A stretch of DNA of 64,000 nt from JANMES01 sp038329865 (GTDB lineage Bacteria > Planctomycetota > Phycisphaerae > Tepidisphaerales > Tepidisphaeraceae). Below the pieces are notes generated by a model that was given only the letters and a program-made list of their open reading frames with translations, searched no databases and was not told where the DNA came from. The position numbers were made by a program, and so were the translations under genes. Location of the stretch: NCBI GenBank assembly GCA_038329865.1, contig JBBQNK010000021.1, positions 11,940-75,939 of the forward strand. The letters run 5' to 3'. Numbering within the stretch: the first letter of the stretch is position 1; the number at the start of each line of letters is the position of its first letter. Below, one piece after another: positions 39,859 through 48,822 of this stretch.

Positions 39859-40863
39859 ATGGACATCACCGAATCCCTGCCGTTCGAGATGTTGAAGAAA
39901 ACCTGGCAGCCGGTTTGTATCAGCCGCGATTTGCCTGTCGGCGCGGTGAGGCACTACGTGCTGCTGGAGGTCGAGCTGGTGATCGCGCGCACGCCGGGCG
40001 GCCTGCTCGCTGCGAGAAACTCATGCCCGCACAAAGGCATGCGCCTCGAAAAAGGCTCGATCATTGACGGCCAACTCCAGTGCGCCTACCACGGCTGGCG
40101 ATTCGATCACACCGGGCAGTGCCTGAGCATTCCTTCGATTCTCGATGCAACCCCGGAGAAGAAAAAACTGGCATGCCTGAAGTCGTTTGGGGTTAAAGTG
40201 CGGTACGGCATGGTGTGGGTGAAGCTCGATCCGGCCGAGGCCGCACCGCTGCCGGATGTGCCGGAGTTCGAAGACACGAAGTGGACCTACCTGGTGGCCG
40301 ACCCGATGCCGTTCGAAGCCGGCTTCCGGCGGGAGATCGAAAACTACCTCGACATGACGCACTTCGCGTTCGCCCACTCCACCACGCTCGGCGCCGCCGC
40401 CACCGCAATCGTGCCGAACATGGACATTCGCACGTACGACAACGGCTTTGAAATGATCGCGCCGTTCCCGTCGCTTGCGGCCCCGAGCATCGAGCCGGGC
40501 AAGCTGCAGCAGGCGCACCTTCGCCGGCAGCGCTGCTACCTGCCGAACTTCACCACGATCCGCCAGACGTTTGAAGACGGCGACGAGCGTGTGCTCGTGC
40601 ACATTCCCAGCCCGAACACGCGCGAGCGGTGCACGGTTTTCTGGTCACTGGCGATTTCCCCGAATTTCGCCGGCCCGCCGCCGGAGAAGCAGATCGAGTT
40701 TGCGGTGCAGGTTCTTGATGAAGACCGGCAGATGTGCGAGGCGCAGATGCCGCGGGAAGTGCCGATCAATCCCACCAGCGGCGGGTGGGGCGTGCTCGTC
40801 ACGCCGGGCGATACGCTGGCCACCACGTTTCAGAAATCATTCCGGAAGTTCCTGTCAGCCTAG
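39859..40863 (+). CDS. Rieske-type non-haem iron oxygenase, large subunit
   Basis: A 334-residue ring-hydroxylating-type oxygenase. The Rieske [2Fe-2S] cluster ligands are in SCPHKGMRL (Cys-x-His) and CAYHGWRF (Cys-x2-His), near residues 54-80. The mononuclear iron ligands fit NYLDMTHFAFAH (Asp, His, His) near 166. Relatives include PobA/VanA-type demethylases and sterol or chlorophyllide oxygenases, and the substrate cannot be told. No ferredoxin or reductase gene is adjacent, so electrons must come from elsewhere. It follows the phosphatase gene by 24 nt. Confidence 0.87.
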   Translation: MDITESLPFEMLKKTWQPVCISRDLPVGAVRHYVLLEVELVIARTPGGLLAARNSCPHKGMRLEKGSIIDGQLQCAYHGWRFDHTGQCLSIPSILDATPEKKKLACLKSFGVKVRYGMVWVKLDPAEAAPLPDVPEFEDTKWTYLVADPMPFEAGFRREIENYLDMTHFAFAHSTTLGAAATAIVPNMDIRTYDNGFEMIAPFPSLAAPSIEPGKLQQAHLRRQRCYLPNFTTIRQTFEDGDERVLVHIPSPNTRERCTVFWSLAISPNFAGPPPEKQIEFAVQVLDEDRQMCEAQMPREVPINPTSGGWGVLVTPGDTLATTFQKSFRKFLSA

Positions 40864-40916
40864 CGCCGAAAAGCGATCGGATTGTGCCCTGAGACATTTA
40901 TCCACTGCAATTTGAC

Positions 40917-40944
40917 TTGAACCGCGCGCGCGCTCGGATATAGT
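40917..40944 (+). promoter_or_regulatory. sigma-70 promoter for the lipoprotein gene
   Basis: TTGAAC (40917-40922), 16-bp alternating CG-rich spacer, TATAGT (40939-40944). It gives a leader of about 55 nt before ATG 41005. Confidence 0.6.
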
Positions 40945-41004
40945 ACCGCAGTCCAAGTTCCGCCGATCAGGATGATCGGCCCTCGCGATCCAAGGATGGA
41001 TGAC

Positions 41005-42249
41005 ATGCGAACGCTTCCTCGTTTTACGATCGGCCTGCTGCTCAGCTCGACGCTGCTTGGCTGTTCCACGCCGGCGCCGAAGCCGATTACGCGTACCGAG
41101 CCCAAGTTTTCCAATCGCACGGAATCGAATGATCCGTCCGCCGCCGGCGCGGAAATGAAACCGCTCACGCCGGGTGATGACGGCGCGACGACAACGGCCT
41201 CGCTATTGGCTCAGAAGCTGGCGGCCTACTCGAACGAGATGTCGCCGCGGATTCGCGATCGCGCTGAGCGCAAAAAGCTCAATGCCGTTGGCTCGGGCGG
41301 ATCTGCCGCCGGCACGCCCGCGCCGGCGGCGCAGCCGTCAGACGTGGTGTGGGCGGGATCGAACGGGTTGACGCTGTCGCCGTCATCGACTGACGCTGCG
41401 AGTTCGGCATCGGTCTTGCCCGCGGTGGATTCGGCGAGCGTTTCGCAGAATCAGCAGATCGCCCTGGCGTCGCCCGCGCGCCATAAGTCCGCTGACGTGC
41501 CGCAGATCGTCCCGGAAGGCGAGGACCTTCTCGCCCCCACCGGCCCGCACGATCCGCCGCCGGATACGGACGCGCTGCTCCAGCAACTCACCGGCAAAAT
41601 CCGCGACAACCCCAGGGACCTCGCCGCTCAGCTCGATTACCAGCTCATACAATTCCTGCGCGGCGAACAGGTGCCGCAGATGAAATCCATCACCGGCCTG
41701 CCGAGTGAAGACCGCGAAGTCCTCACGGCGCTGCTCGACGGGCTGAGCAACTTCCGCAGCAACGTCCGCAACGACAGCAACCAGATGCTCAGCCAGAAAA
41801 TCCGCCCGCTGGTAGAAATGGCCGACCGCCTGCGTGGGCAGGCCGACCTCACGCTGCCCAACGCCGCGCTTTGCACCCGCGTTGACGGTTACGGCGTGTA
41901 CGATCCAATTGCGCCGGCGCGATTTTCTGCCGGCAAGGATCATCCGGTCATTGTTTACTGCGAAGTGGAGAATTTCGCCTCGCTCATGAACGAGAAAAAG
42001 CTCTGGGAAACCAAGCTCTCCAACGAAGTGATCCTGTATACCGAAACCGGCATGGTGGCCTGGAGCGACAAGAGCAAATCAATCGTCGACCAATCCCGCA
42101 ACCGCCGGCATGACTTCTTCATCGTGAAGAAAACCAAGCTGCCGAACACGCTGCAGATCGGGCGGTATATTTTGAAGATCAGCGTGACCGACCAGCAATC
42201 CAACCGGGTCGCCGAGACGACGATCCCCGTCACGATTACGGCCGAATAG
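41005..42249 (+). CDS. lipoprotein of unknown function
   Basis: A 414-residue exported lipoprotein. The signal ends in the lipobox LLGC (about residues 16-19, after FTIGLLLSSTL). Residues 20-180 are low-complexity, Ala/Pro/Ser-rich and probably disordered. Residues about 190-414 are folded: a helical part (LLQQLTGKIRDNPRDLAAQLD), then a beta-rich part (VIVYCEVENFASLM, RYILKISVTDQQSNRVAETTIPVTI) that resembles an immunoglobulin-like sandwich. AAGGA precedes the start. A sigma-70 promoter lies 60 nt upstream. No family recognised. Confidence 0.7.
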   Translation: MRTLPRFTIGLLLSSTLLGCSTPAPKPITRTEPKFSNRTESNDPSAAGAEMKPLTPGDDGATTTASLLAQKLAAYSNEMSPRIRDRAERKKLNAVGSGGSAAGTPAPAAQPSDVVWAGSNGLTLSPSSTDAASSASVLPAVDSASVSQNQQIALASPARHKSADVPQIVPEGEDLLAPTGPHDPPPDTDALLQQLTGKIRDNPRDLAAQLDYQLIQFLRGEQVPQMKSITGLPSEDREVLTALLDGLSNFRSNVRNDSNQMLSQKIRPLVEMADRLRGQADLTLPNAALCTRVDGYGVYDPIAPARFSAGKDHPVIVYCEVENFASLMNEKKLWETKLSNEVILYTETGMVAWSDKSKSIVDQSRNRRHDFFIVKKTKLPNTLQIGRYILKISVTDQQSNRVAETTIPVTITAE

Positions 42250-42344
42250 GGCGGTTTTCGCTTCGTCCAATACAGTTTGTGCATCGAAATAATCAACGCG
42301 ATGACGGCGCTGTGTGCGGCGCTTTGCATCTGTGCGAAGCATTC

Positions 42345-42350
42345 TACAAT
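42345..42350 (+). promoter_or_regulatory. -10 box of a leaderless M28 peptidase gene
   Basis: TACAAT, 7 nt before the ATG at 42358; the predicted start of transcription is within 1 nt of the start codon. Confidence 0.5.
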
Positions 42351-42357
42351 GGTGTTC

Positions 42358-44163
42358 ATGCCCGGACGCTCGTGTTCATCCGTCGTGCTGCTTTTGGGCA
42401 GCGTTCTCTTCATCGGCTGCGCTCCGAAACCAGCGGCGCACCCGACGCCGCAAGCGACGTTGACGTACTTGGCGTCCGACGCGTTGGACGGTCGCGGTGT
42501 GGAGACGGCGGGGCTTAATTCGGCGGCGGACTACATTGCGGGGCAGTTTCGCGACGACGGCCTCAAGCCATTTGCCGGCGAGCCGGCGTACTTTCAGCCC
42601 TTTGAGTTTCCGTTCGTGACGACCGTCGATCCTTCGACCGAACTGCGCATCAATGATAGCCCGGCCGGTCGCGATCAGTCGTATCGGCCGCTCAGCGTTT
42701 CCGGCGAAGGCGCCTTTAGCGCGCCGCTCGTGTTCGCGGGTTATGGCATTACCGCGGCGGACCCGTCGTACGACGACTACGCGGGAATCGACGTCAAAGG
42801 CAAAGCAGTGCTCCTCCTGCGCGCCGAGCCGCGCGATAAATCCGGCAACAGCGTGTTCGGCAAATCGAAAAACTTTTCCGATCACGCCACGTTCGTCACC
42901 AAGGTCAAAAATGCCCAGGACCACGGTGCCGTCGCCGTGCTGATTTGCGACCCGGCGGGCAAAACCCTGATTCCATTTACCGCCGGGCCGTCGAACGGAA
43001 TTGTAATTCCCGTGCTGGCCGTGAGCCGCTCAGTGGCCGACGCCTGGCTGGCGCAAGGCGGTGAGCCCGATAGCGCCGCTACAAAATCGCAGATCGATTC
43101 CACGCTTCACCCGGCTTCGCGGGCGATCGAGGGCGTCTCGATCAGCGGTAACGTGAAGCTGATCCGCAAAATCGGGCATGTGAAGAACGTGGTCGCCTTT
43201 TTCCCAGCAAACGGGCCGGGGGCGGAAGAGTACGTCGTTGTCGGGGCGCACTACGATCACCTGGGCAAAAGTAAGGGCGAGAAACCGAGCATCTATCACG
43301 GCGCCGACGACAACGCCTCCGGCACGACGGCGCTGCTCGAAGTCGCCAAGCGCATCACCGACGGCCCGCCGCTCAAGCGGTCGATCATTTTCGTTGCGTT
43401 CTCGGCTGAGGAAGAAGGGCTGATCGGATCGGATTATTTCGTCAAGCATCCGCCGGTGCCGCTGGAGAAGATCGTCGCGATGCTGAACCTCGACATGGTC
43501 GGCCGGGTGCGGAACGAGACGATTTACGTGGCCGGTGGCGGAACAGCGGCGGGGTTTCATGATCTGATCAAGCGGGTGGATGATGCCTCGCCGCTTTCGA
43601 TCAAGAGCATGGGCGAAGGCGGGCTCGGGCCGAGCGATCACATGAGCTTTGCACTGAAGAAGATTCCGATTCTTTTCCTGTTCAGCGGCCTGCACGCGGA
43701 TTACCACCGACCGACGGACACGGCCGACAAAATCAACTTCGCCGGGATCTCAGAAGTTGCGGCGCTGGCGGAAAAGATGGTCGATGAGCTGGCCGTTTTG
43801 CCGCGGCAAACGTACGTGAGCGCGGCCGACGCGTCGCAGGAAAACGTGAGCATCGGCTACACCGGCCCGGGCCCGGGCGGCGGGCGGCGGGTGACACTCG
43901 GCGTTATCCCGGACTATACTACCGGCGACGACGTCACCGGCGTTCGCATCACCGACACGATTCCTGAGTCGCCCGCGAACAAGGGCGGCCTGCTGGGCGG
44001 CGATGTGATCGTGAAACTCGGCGAGACGAAGATTGAATCGCTCGAGGGCTTGTCGGCCGCTTTGCAAACCGCCGAGGCGAGTAAGCCGACGACGGTGACG
44101 GTGTTGCGAAACGGCAAGCGCGTAGAATTGCCGGTGACGCTTATCGAGAAAATCGTGCCGTGA
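42358..44163 (+). CDS. M28-family metallopeptidase lipoprotein with PA and PDZ domains
   Basis: A 601-residue exported peptidase. A lipobox (SVLFIGC) ends the signal near residue 21. Residues about 115-240 form a PA insert. The M28 zinc-aminopeptidase domain spans about 255-480 with ligands in GAHYDHLG (His298 region), GADDNASG, AEEEGLIGSD, NLDMVGR and ADYHRPTDTAD. A C-terminal PDZ domain (about 500-600) carries PANKGGLLGGDVIVKLGE. It likely trims peptides in the periplasm or outer membrane. Starting at 42277 instead would bury the signal peptide; the -10 box 7 nt before ATG 42358 supports this start. Confidence 0.9.
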   Translation: MPGRSCSSVVLLLGSVLFIGCAPKPAAHPTPQATLTYLASDALDGRGVETAGLNSAADYIAGQFRDDGLKPFAGEPAYFQPFEFPFVTTVDPSTELRINDSPAGRDQSYRPLSVSGEGAFSAPLVFAGYGITAADPSYDDYAGIDVKGKAVLLLRAEPRDKSGNSVFGKSKNFSDHATFVTKVKNAQDHGAVAVLICDPAGKTLIPFTAGPSNGIVIPVLAVSRSVADAWLAQGGEPDSAATKSQIDSTLHPASRAIEGVSISGNVKLIRKIGHVKNVVAFFPANGPGAEEYVVVGAHYDHLGKSKGEKPSIYHGADDNASGTTALLEVAKRITDGPPLKRSIIFVAFSAEEEGLIGSDYFVKHPPVPLEKIVAMLNLDMVGRVRNETIYVAGGGTAAGFHDLIKRVDDASPLSIKSMGEGGLGPSDHMSFALKKIPILFLFSGLHADYHRPTDTADKINFAGISEVAALAEKMVDELAVLPRQTYVSAADASQENVSIGYTGPGPGGGRRVTLGVIPDYTTGDDVTGVRITDTIPESPANKGGLLGGDVIVKLGETKIESLEGLSAALQTAEASKPTTVTVLRNGKRVELPVTLIEKIVP

Positions 44164-44179
44164 CCAGTCTTCAGCCTGT

Positions 44180-44275
44180 CACGAAGCGAGGTACGCCTCG
44201 ATTCGTACTCGGGAGCGATTTGAAAAGAAGGCGGGCGAATGCGTACATCCGCCCGCGACAGACAGGAATGTCTTT
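44180..44275. repeat. cluster of small hairpins between the M28 and CbiX genes
   Basis: CGAGG-TACG-CCTCG with flanking pairs around 44180-44205, GCGGGCG (44231-44237) with CGCCCGC (44250-44256), and AGACA-GGAA-TGTCT at 44260-44273. No T-run follows. It is probably a REP-like extragenic element. Confidence 0.6.
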
Positions 44276-44305
44276 CCTACTGGAAGTTCGGAGAGCAGAT
44301 TCGCA

Positions 44306-44836
44306 ATGACCAAAACCGGCATCATCATCGTCGATCACGGCTCACGACGGCCCGAGAGCAATCAAATGCTAGAAGAAGTCGCGCGCCTCTTCGGCGAGCG
44401 GTTCCGCCAAACGCACGAGATCGTCGAGCCGGCCCACATGGAGATATGCGAGCCGTCAATCGCTTCCGCGTATGCCTCGTGCGTAAAGCGTGGGGCGGGC
44501 CGAGTGATGGTCGTGCCGTTTTTCCTCGGGCCGGGTAAGCACTGGACGAAGGACATCCCCGCGCTCGCCGCAGCCGCGGCGGCGGAGTTTCCGGGCACGA
44601 GCTATCATGTCGCGATGCCGCTGGGGATCGATGATTTGATTCTCGACCTGCTGAACAAGCGGGCCAGCTTCTGCGAAGTAAACGGCTTTCTCTGCGACAG
44701 CTGCCGTGGCACGATTCGCAGCGGCGAAGCCGGCGTTACGCTTCCGCTGGCAACCCTGACAGAGAACAAAAAATCAGCGCTCTGTTCGACGTGCCCCTTC
44801 CAAGGCCAGCCGATTCCCGAGCCTGCAATGAAGTAG
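44306..44836 (+). CDS. CbiX-like sirohydrochlorin chelatase with CxxC tail
   Basis: A 176-residue protein of the short CbiX/SirB type. The N-terminal strand IIIVDHGSRRPESN contains the metal-binding His11; MVVPFFLGPGKHWTKDIP carries the second His79. Such enzymes insert cobalt, iron or nickel into sirohydrochlorin. The C-terminal 50 residues are an unusual extension with two CxxC pairs (Cys130/133 and Cys160/163), suited to a zinc ribbon or metal handling. GGAGAG precedes the ATG. No other tetrapyrrole gene is adjacent. The frame of the next gene opens directly after its stop. Confidence 0.82.
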   Translation: MTKTGIIIVDHGSRRPESNQMLEEVARLFGERFRQTHEIVEPAHMEICEPSIASAYASCVKRGAGRVMVVPFFLGPGKHWTKDIPALAAAAAAEFPGTSYHVAMPLGIDDLILDLLNKRASFCEVNGFLCDSCRGTIRSGEAGVTLPLATLTENKKSALCSTCPFQGQPIPEPAMK

Positions 44837-44860
44837 CCGCTACGTTTTCCGGAGCGCCGA

Positions 44861-46852
44861 ATCGCAATTCCCCCTCCCAATTCGGATTCAGAAGTTTTCA
44901 CTCAAGCGGTAGGGCACCATCGCGCCGGCCGGCTTCAAGAGGCGGAGACGCTTTATCGGCAGGTTTTGCAACAACTGCCGGACCATGCAGACGCGCTGCA
45001 TTACCTGGGTGTGATCGTTCACCAGTTCGGCCAACCCGCGAAGGCGGCGGAGTTCATTCAGCGATCGCTCATAGTCAAACCGAGCAACGCGACGGCCCAC
45101 AACAATCTCGGAAACGCGCTGCGCGATCTGGGCCGTGCGAAAGACGCTTATACGTCGTACCGGCGTGCCGTCGCGCTCAAGCCTGATTTCGCTGGTGCGT
45201 ACAGCAATATGGGGAACGTCCAGAAAGATCACGGCCGACTCGAGGAGGCCATCTCGCTATACCGAACGGCCGTTGATTTCGATCCGAATTATGCCCAAGC
45301 CCATTGCAACCTCGGCAATGCGCTGCGTGAGGCGAGCGCGTTGGAAGAATCCGCTGCGGCATGCCGTCGCGCGATTGCGATTCAGCCGGAATTTGCCGAA
45401 GCATACAACAACCTCGGCAACGCGTTGCGCGATCAGAAATTGCCGGACGAAGCGGCCGATGCGTATCGACGGGCGATCGAGATTCAACGCAACCTGGCCG
45501 AGGCGCACAACAATTTGGGCGACGTACTGAAAGACGTCGGTCGCCTAGATGACGCGCTTGCCGAATTTCGAACGGCCATTCAACTTCGGCCCAACTATGC
45601 GGAAGCGCACAGCAACCTGCTGTATGCGCTGCATTTTCACCCGACAATGAGCGCCGAGAAGATCGCCGACGAGCACCGCCGGTGGAACGCGGAGCAGGCC
45701 GAGCCGTTTCGCGCAGCAGCTCGCGCGCACGATAATGACCCATCGCCCGAACGCCGCCTGCGGATCGGCTACGTCTCCCCCGATTTTCGCGACCACTGCC
45801 AGGCTTTTTTCATGCTCCCGCTCCTCGCCGGCCATAAGCGGCGAGATGAAGTCGATGTGATCTGCTATTCCGACGTGCTGCGCCCCGACGCGCGGACCGA
45901 AGAATTGAAGCAACTGGCCACGGCATGGCGGCCGATCGTCGGGCAGTCCGATGCGCAGTTGGCGGAACTCATTCGCGCCGACGGGATCGACTTACTCGTG
46001 GATTTAACGATGCACATGGCCCGCAATCGGCTGCTCGCATTCGCGCGCCGGCCGGCGCCGGTGCAGGTGACGTGGCTGGCTTATCCCGCGAGCACCGGGC
46101 TAACCGCGATCGACTATCGACTGAGCGATTCGCATTTCGATCCGCCCGGGACAGATGAGTCGATCTACAGCGAGAAGACGATCCGCCTGCCGGAGACGTT
46201 CTGGTGCTACGCTCCGTTCGATGGCGAGGATCTTCCTCTAAATCCGCCGCCGGCGATGGAGAGCGGGGCGATCACGTTCGGCTGCTTGAACAATCCGTGC
46301 AAATTCAATCTCCCGCTTCTCAAGCTTTGGGCGAAAGTGCTTCATCGCGTGACAAATGCTCGCTTGATGCTGCTGGCTCCATCCGCCGACCACCGCCGGC
46401 GAATTCTCGCGGGGTTTACGTCGGAACAGATCGATCCATCGCGGATCGAATTCGTCCCATACCAACCGCGCCCGGCGTATTTGCAGTTGTACAACCGCAT
46501 CGATATCGGCCTGGACAGTTTTCCATACAACGGCCACACCACCAGCCTCGATTCATACTGGATGGGCGTGCCCGTCGTGACTCGTGTGGGCGAGCGGGCC
46601 GTTTCACGCGGGGGATTGAGCCAGCTTTCGAATCTCGGGCTCACCGAGTTGGCGGCGAGCACCGACGCGGAATTTGTATCGATCGCGACCCGATTAGCGA
46701 ACGATTTGCCAAGGCTATCGCTTTTGCGATCGACGCTGCGCGACCGGATGCTGCGATCGCCATTGATGGACGCAGCCAGGTTCACTGGCCATATCGAAAA
46801 TACCTTCCGGGAGATGTTCCGAACGTGGTGCGTACAGGGCGGCCGCGGTTAG
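44861..46852 (+). CDS. TPR protein with GT41 (O-GlcNAc-transferase-like) domain
   Basis: About 663 residues. The first 290 residues hold seven or eight TPR units (AHNNLGNALRDLGRAKDAYT, AYSNMGNVQKDHGRLEEAIS, AEAHNNLGDVLKDVGRLDDA). The rest is a GT41/SPINDLY-type transferase (LRIGYVSPDFRDHC, DLTMHMARNR, VTWLAYPASTGL, GCLNNPCKFN, IDIGLDSFPYNGHTT), likely adding a sugar to Ser/Thr of proteins. The first normal start is TTG 44966, but that would cut the first TPR in half. Coding continues in frame upstream, where only ATC 44861 (GGAG 6 nt before it) or ATT 44867 could initiate. I use 44861 with low certainty about the exact codon. The 3' end overlaps the convergent nuclease gene by 4 nt. Confidence 0.82.
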   Translation: MAIPPPNSDSEVFTQAVGHHRAGRLQEAETLYRQVLQQLPDHADALHYLGVIVHQFGQPAKAAEFIQRSLIVKPSNATAHNNLGNALRDLGRAKDAYTSYRRAVALKPDFAGAYSNMGNVQKDHGRLEEAISLYRTAVDFDPNYAQAHCNLGNALREASALEESAAACRRAIAIQPEFAEAYNNLGNALRDQKLPDEAADAYRRAIEIQRNLAEAHNNLGDVLKDVGRLDDALAEFRTAIQLRPNYAEAHSNLLYALHFHPTMSAEKIADEHRRWNAEQAEPFRAAARAHDNDPSPERRLRIGYVSPDFRDHCQAFFMLPLLAGHKRRDEVDVICYSDVLRPDARTEELKQLATAWRPIVGQSDAQLAELIRADGIDLLVDLTMHMARNRLLAFARRPAPVQVTWLAYPASTGLTAIDYRLSDSHFDPPGTDESIYSEKTIRLPETFWCYAPFDGEDLPLNPPPAMESGAITFGCLNNPCKFNLPLLKLWAKVLHRVTNARLMLLAPSADHRRRILAGFTSEQIDPSRIEFVPYQPRPAYLQLYNRIDIGLDSFPYNGHTTSLDSYWMGVPVVTRVGERAVSRGGLSQLSNLGLTELAASTDAEFVSIATRLANDLPRLSLLRSTLRDRMLRSPLMDAARFTGHIENTFREMFRTWCVQGGRG

Positions 46853-48288
46853 TCGTTGTCGGTTGCCGTCGGGCCGGTGCCGACTCGCTGGCCTGTCGGC
46901 GAAGTGAGCGTCGCCGTTTCCATCGCGGGCACGCTGGCCCAGCCCATGCCGGACTGCATGAGTCTCGAGGCGAATCCCTCCGCCTGCTCGATTTCGCCGT
47001 GTACGACGAATGCCGACGTCTGCTTCACCAGTGTCGGTTTGAGGAAGCGCAGCAGTTCATCGCCGTCACCGTGGGCGCTCAGGCCGTGGATCGTTTCGAT
47101 GCGGCACTTGACGTCGTAGTAGCGGTCGAGAATGCGCACGCGCTTGCTACCATCCTGCAATCGCCGGCCGAGCGTGCCGTACGGCGTGAAGCCGACGAAA
47201 ATCACCAAGTCGTTCGGGCGCTCGAGGCTAAGCTTTAAGTGGTGCAGCACCCGGCCGAACTCACACGTGGGGCTTGATGCGATGATCACGCACGCGCCGT
47301 TTACGTGATTGATCTGCTTGCTCTGCTCGCCGGTGGAGGCGAATGTGACGTGCGACAGGCCGAACAGATCTTTCTTGCCGATGAGGGCGAGCGTTTCTTC
47401 GTCGTAGCTGTCGCGATGGGTTGCGTAGATACGAGTCGCCTCCACGCCCATCGGGCTGTCGACGAAGATGGGGATCTGCGGAATCTGTCCGCTGCTGACG
47501 AACTGCTGCATGTACCAGAGAATCGTTTGCGTCCGCCCGACGGCGAACGACGGCACGATCAGCCGGCTTTTGCTGGCGATGACCTGCTTAACCGCCGCCA
47601 GCAGTTGCGGGCCGACGTCGGCCATCGGCGCGTGCGATTTGTTGCCGTACGTGCTTTCGGTGATGACGACATCGACCGGGCCGGCGAGGGGGGCGGGGTC
47701 GCGGATGATTGGCGCGTTGTACCGCCCGATGTCGGCGGTGAAGAGAAGCTTTTTCGTCACGCCCGACTCCGGCCATTCGATCAACACGTACGCCGAACCG
47801 AGTATGTGCCCCGCGTCATAGAACGTGAACGCGAGACCGCCAAGGTCGGTCTTCTGCTCGTAGGGGATTTTCTTGTACTGCTGGAAAACGTATTGCACCT
47901 CGGCCGTGCCGTAGAGCGGTTGGATCGGCTTCTGCCCCGGCCCGACGGCGCGGCGGTTGAGGTATTCGGCGTCTTCCTGCTGGATTTTTGCCGAGTCCAT
48001 CAGCACCAGCCGCGCCACGTCGGCCGACGCTGCGGTGCAGTAGATCGGCCCGGTAAAACCGGCTTTGCAAAGCACCGGAAGCTTGCCGCAGTGATCGAGA
48101 TGCCCGTGCGAAAGGATGACCGCGTCGATCTTGCCTGGATTATCAGGCAGCTGCTCGTTGAGCTGCCGGGCGAACTCGCGCGAGCCCTGGTAAATGCCGC
48201 AGTCAAGCAGGATTCGTTTGCCTGCGACTTCGATGAGGTGGCAGGAACCGGTAACAGTTCGATCCGCTCCGCAGAATTGGATTCGCAT
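46849..48288 (-). CDS. metallo-beta-lactamase/beta-CASP ribonuclease
   Basis: A 479-residue MBL-fold nuclease with the beta-CASP insertion, related to CPSF73/TTHA0252 RNA nucleases. The zinc motif HGHLDH is at residues 61-66; further ligands are in DAGHILGSAY near 168 and, for the beta-CASP motifs, FAVGRTQTIL and GLSAHGDGDELL. The last 35 residues are a polar tail. It would process or degrade RNA as endo- or exonuclease. No signal peptide. Its 3' end overlaps the TPR-GT41 gene from the opposite strand by 4 nt. Confidence 0.87.
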   Translation of the reverse strand: MRIQFCGADRTVTGSCHLIEVAGKRILLDCGIYQGSREFARQLNEQLPDNPGKIDAVILSHGHLDHCGKLPVLCKAGFTGPIYCTAASADVARLVLMDSAKIQQEDAEYLNRRAVGPGQKPIQPLYGTAEVQYVFQQYKKIPYEQKTDLGGLAFTFYDAGHILGSAYVLIEWPESGVTKKLLFTADIGRYNAPIIRDPAPLAGPVDVVITESTYGNKSHAPMADVGPQLLAAVKQVIASKSRLIVPSFAVGRTQTILWYMQQFVSSGQIPQIPIFVDSPMGVEATRIYATHRDSYDEETLALIGKKDLFGLSHVTFASTGEQSKQINHVNGACVIIASSPTCEFGRVLHHLKLSLERPNDLVIFVGFTPYGTLGRRLQDGSKRVRILDRYYDVKCRIETIHGLSAHGDGDELLRFLKPTLVKQTSAFVVHGEIEQAEGFASRLMQSGMGWASVPAMETATLTSPTGQRVGTGPTATDND

Positions 48289-48422
48289 GCGGGCCGAGCG
48301 TAGCGGCGCAGATTGATGAGGGCAACTCGCCGGGGCACGGTTTAGCCGGTGCGCATTGAATCGCTAAATCAAATCCCGCCATCGCTTTACTCACAATATT
48401 TCGGTGATTGATTCGTTCAAAC

Positions 48423-48431
48423 CTGCTAGAA
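48423..48431 (+). promoter_or_regulatory. extended -10 promoter of the WXG100/FtsK locus
   Basis: TGCTAGAAT (extended -10, hexamer 48426-48431), about 28 nt before the first WXG gene. No clear -35, as is usual for extended -10 promoters. Confidence 0.45.
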
Positions 48432-48459
48432 TCCAGAGCCTTACAAGCGGAGAACCCTG

Positions 48460-48732
48460 ATGGCCAGCGCCCAAGTAGACCCAGCCGAATTAAGACGTTT
48501 TGCCGCCGAGCTCAATCGCTTCAACGGCGACCTGCAAGCCCTGATGTCCACCCTCAATGCACGCTTGCGAAATCTGGAAGGCTCCTGGCGCGACCAGGAA
48601 CAACGGAAGTTCACAGAAGCCTTCGACTCTACCGTAAAAGCCCTCGGCAGCTTCCTCGAACATTCGCACACGCACGTGCAGTTCCTGGCGAAGAAGGCAA
48701 CTCTCGTGGAAGAGTATTTGAAGCAGAGATAG
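48460..48732 (+). CDS. WXG100-like protein (W-x-D variant)
   Basis: A 90-residue protein of two helices joined by a turn, as in ESAT-6/WXG100 proteins. The turn reads GSWRDQEQRKF with Trp43 and Asp45, a W-x-D form of the W-x-G motif. Length (about 100) fits. It lacks the C-terminal Y-x3-D/E export tag of mycobacterial substrates. GGAG lies 8 nt before the ATG. It is the first gene of a four-gene run ending in an EccC-like FtsK ATPase, so it is a candidate secreted substrate or dimeric adaptor. Identification rests on fold pattern and context. Confidence 0.75.
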   Translation: MASAQVDPAELRRFAAELNRFNGDLQALMSTLNARLRNLEGSWRDQEQRKFTEAFDSTVKALGSFLEHSHTHVQFLAKKATLVEEYLKQR

Positions 48733-48738
48733 GAGTGA

Positions 48739-48817
48739 GGACTTAGGACTAAGGACTTAGGACTTAGTGAAGGCAGATTTATCTTTACTAAGTCCTAAGT
48801 CCTCGGCCCTTAGTCCT
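48739..48817. repeat. inverted repeat with the GGACTTA word, inside the WXG/FtsK locus
   Basis: Left arm units GGACTTA/GGACTAA (48739-48768) pair with TAAGTCC/TTAGTCC units on the right (48787-48817). It is a second copy of the motA-motB gap element at 35130-35218. It lies between the first and second genes of the locus and could lower expression of the downstream genes. Confidence 0.85.
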
Positions 48818-48822
48818 ACATT

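Noticed and set aside
46204..47238. 344-codon frame spanning the ends of the GT41 and nuclease genes
   Set aside because: Crosses two real convergent genes and reads as low-complexity Arg-rich sequence.
47305..48303. 332-codon plus-strand open frame opposite the MBL nuclease gene
   Set aside because: Antisense to a gene with all MBL/beta-CASP motifs; composition typical of a shadow frame.
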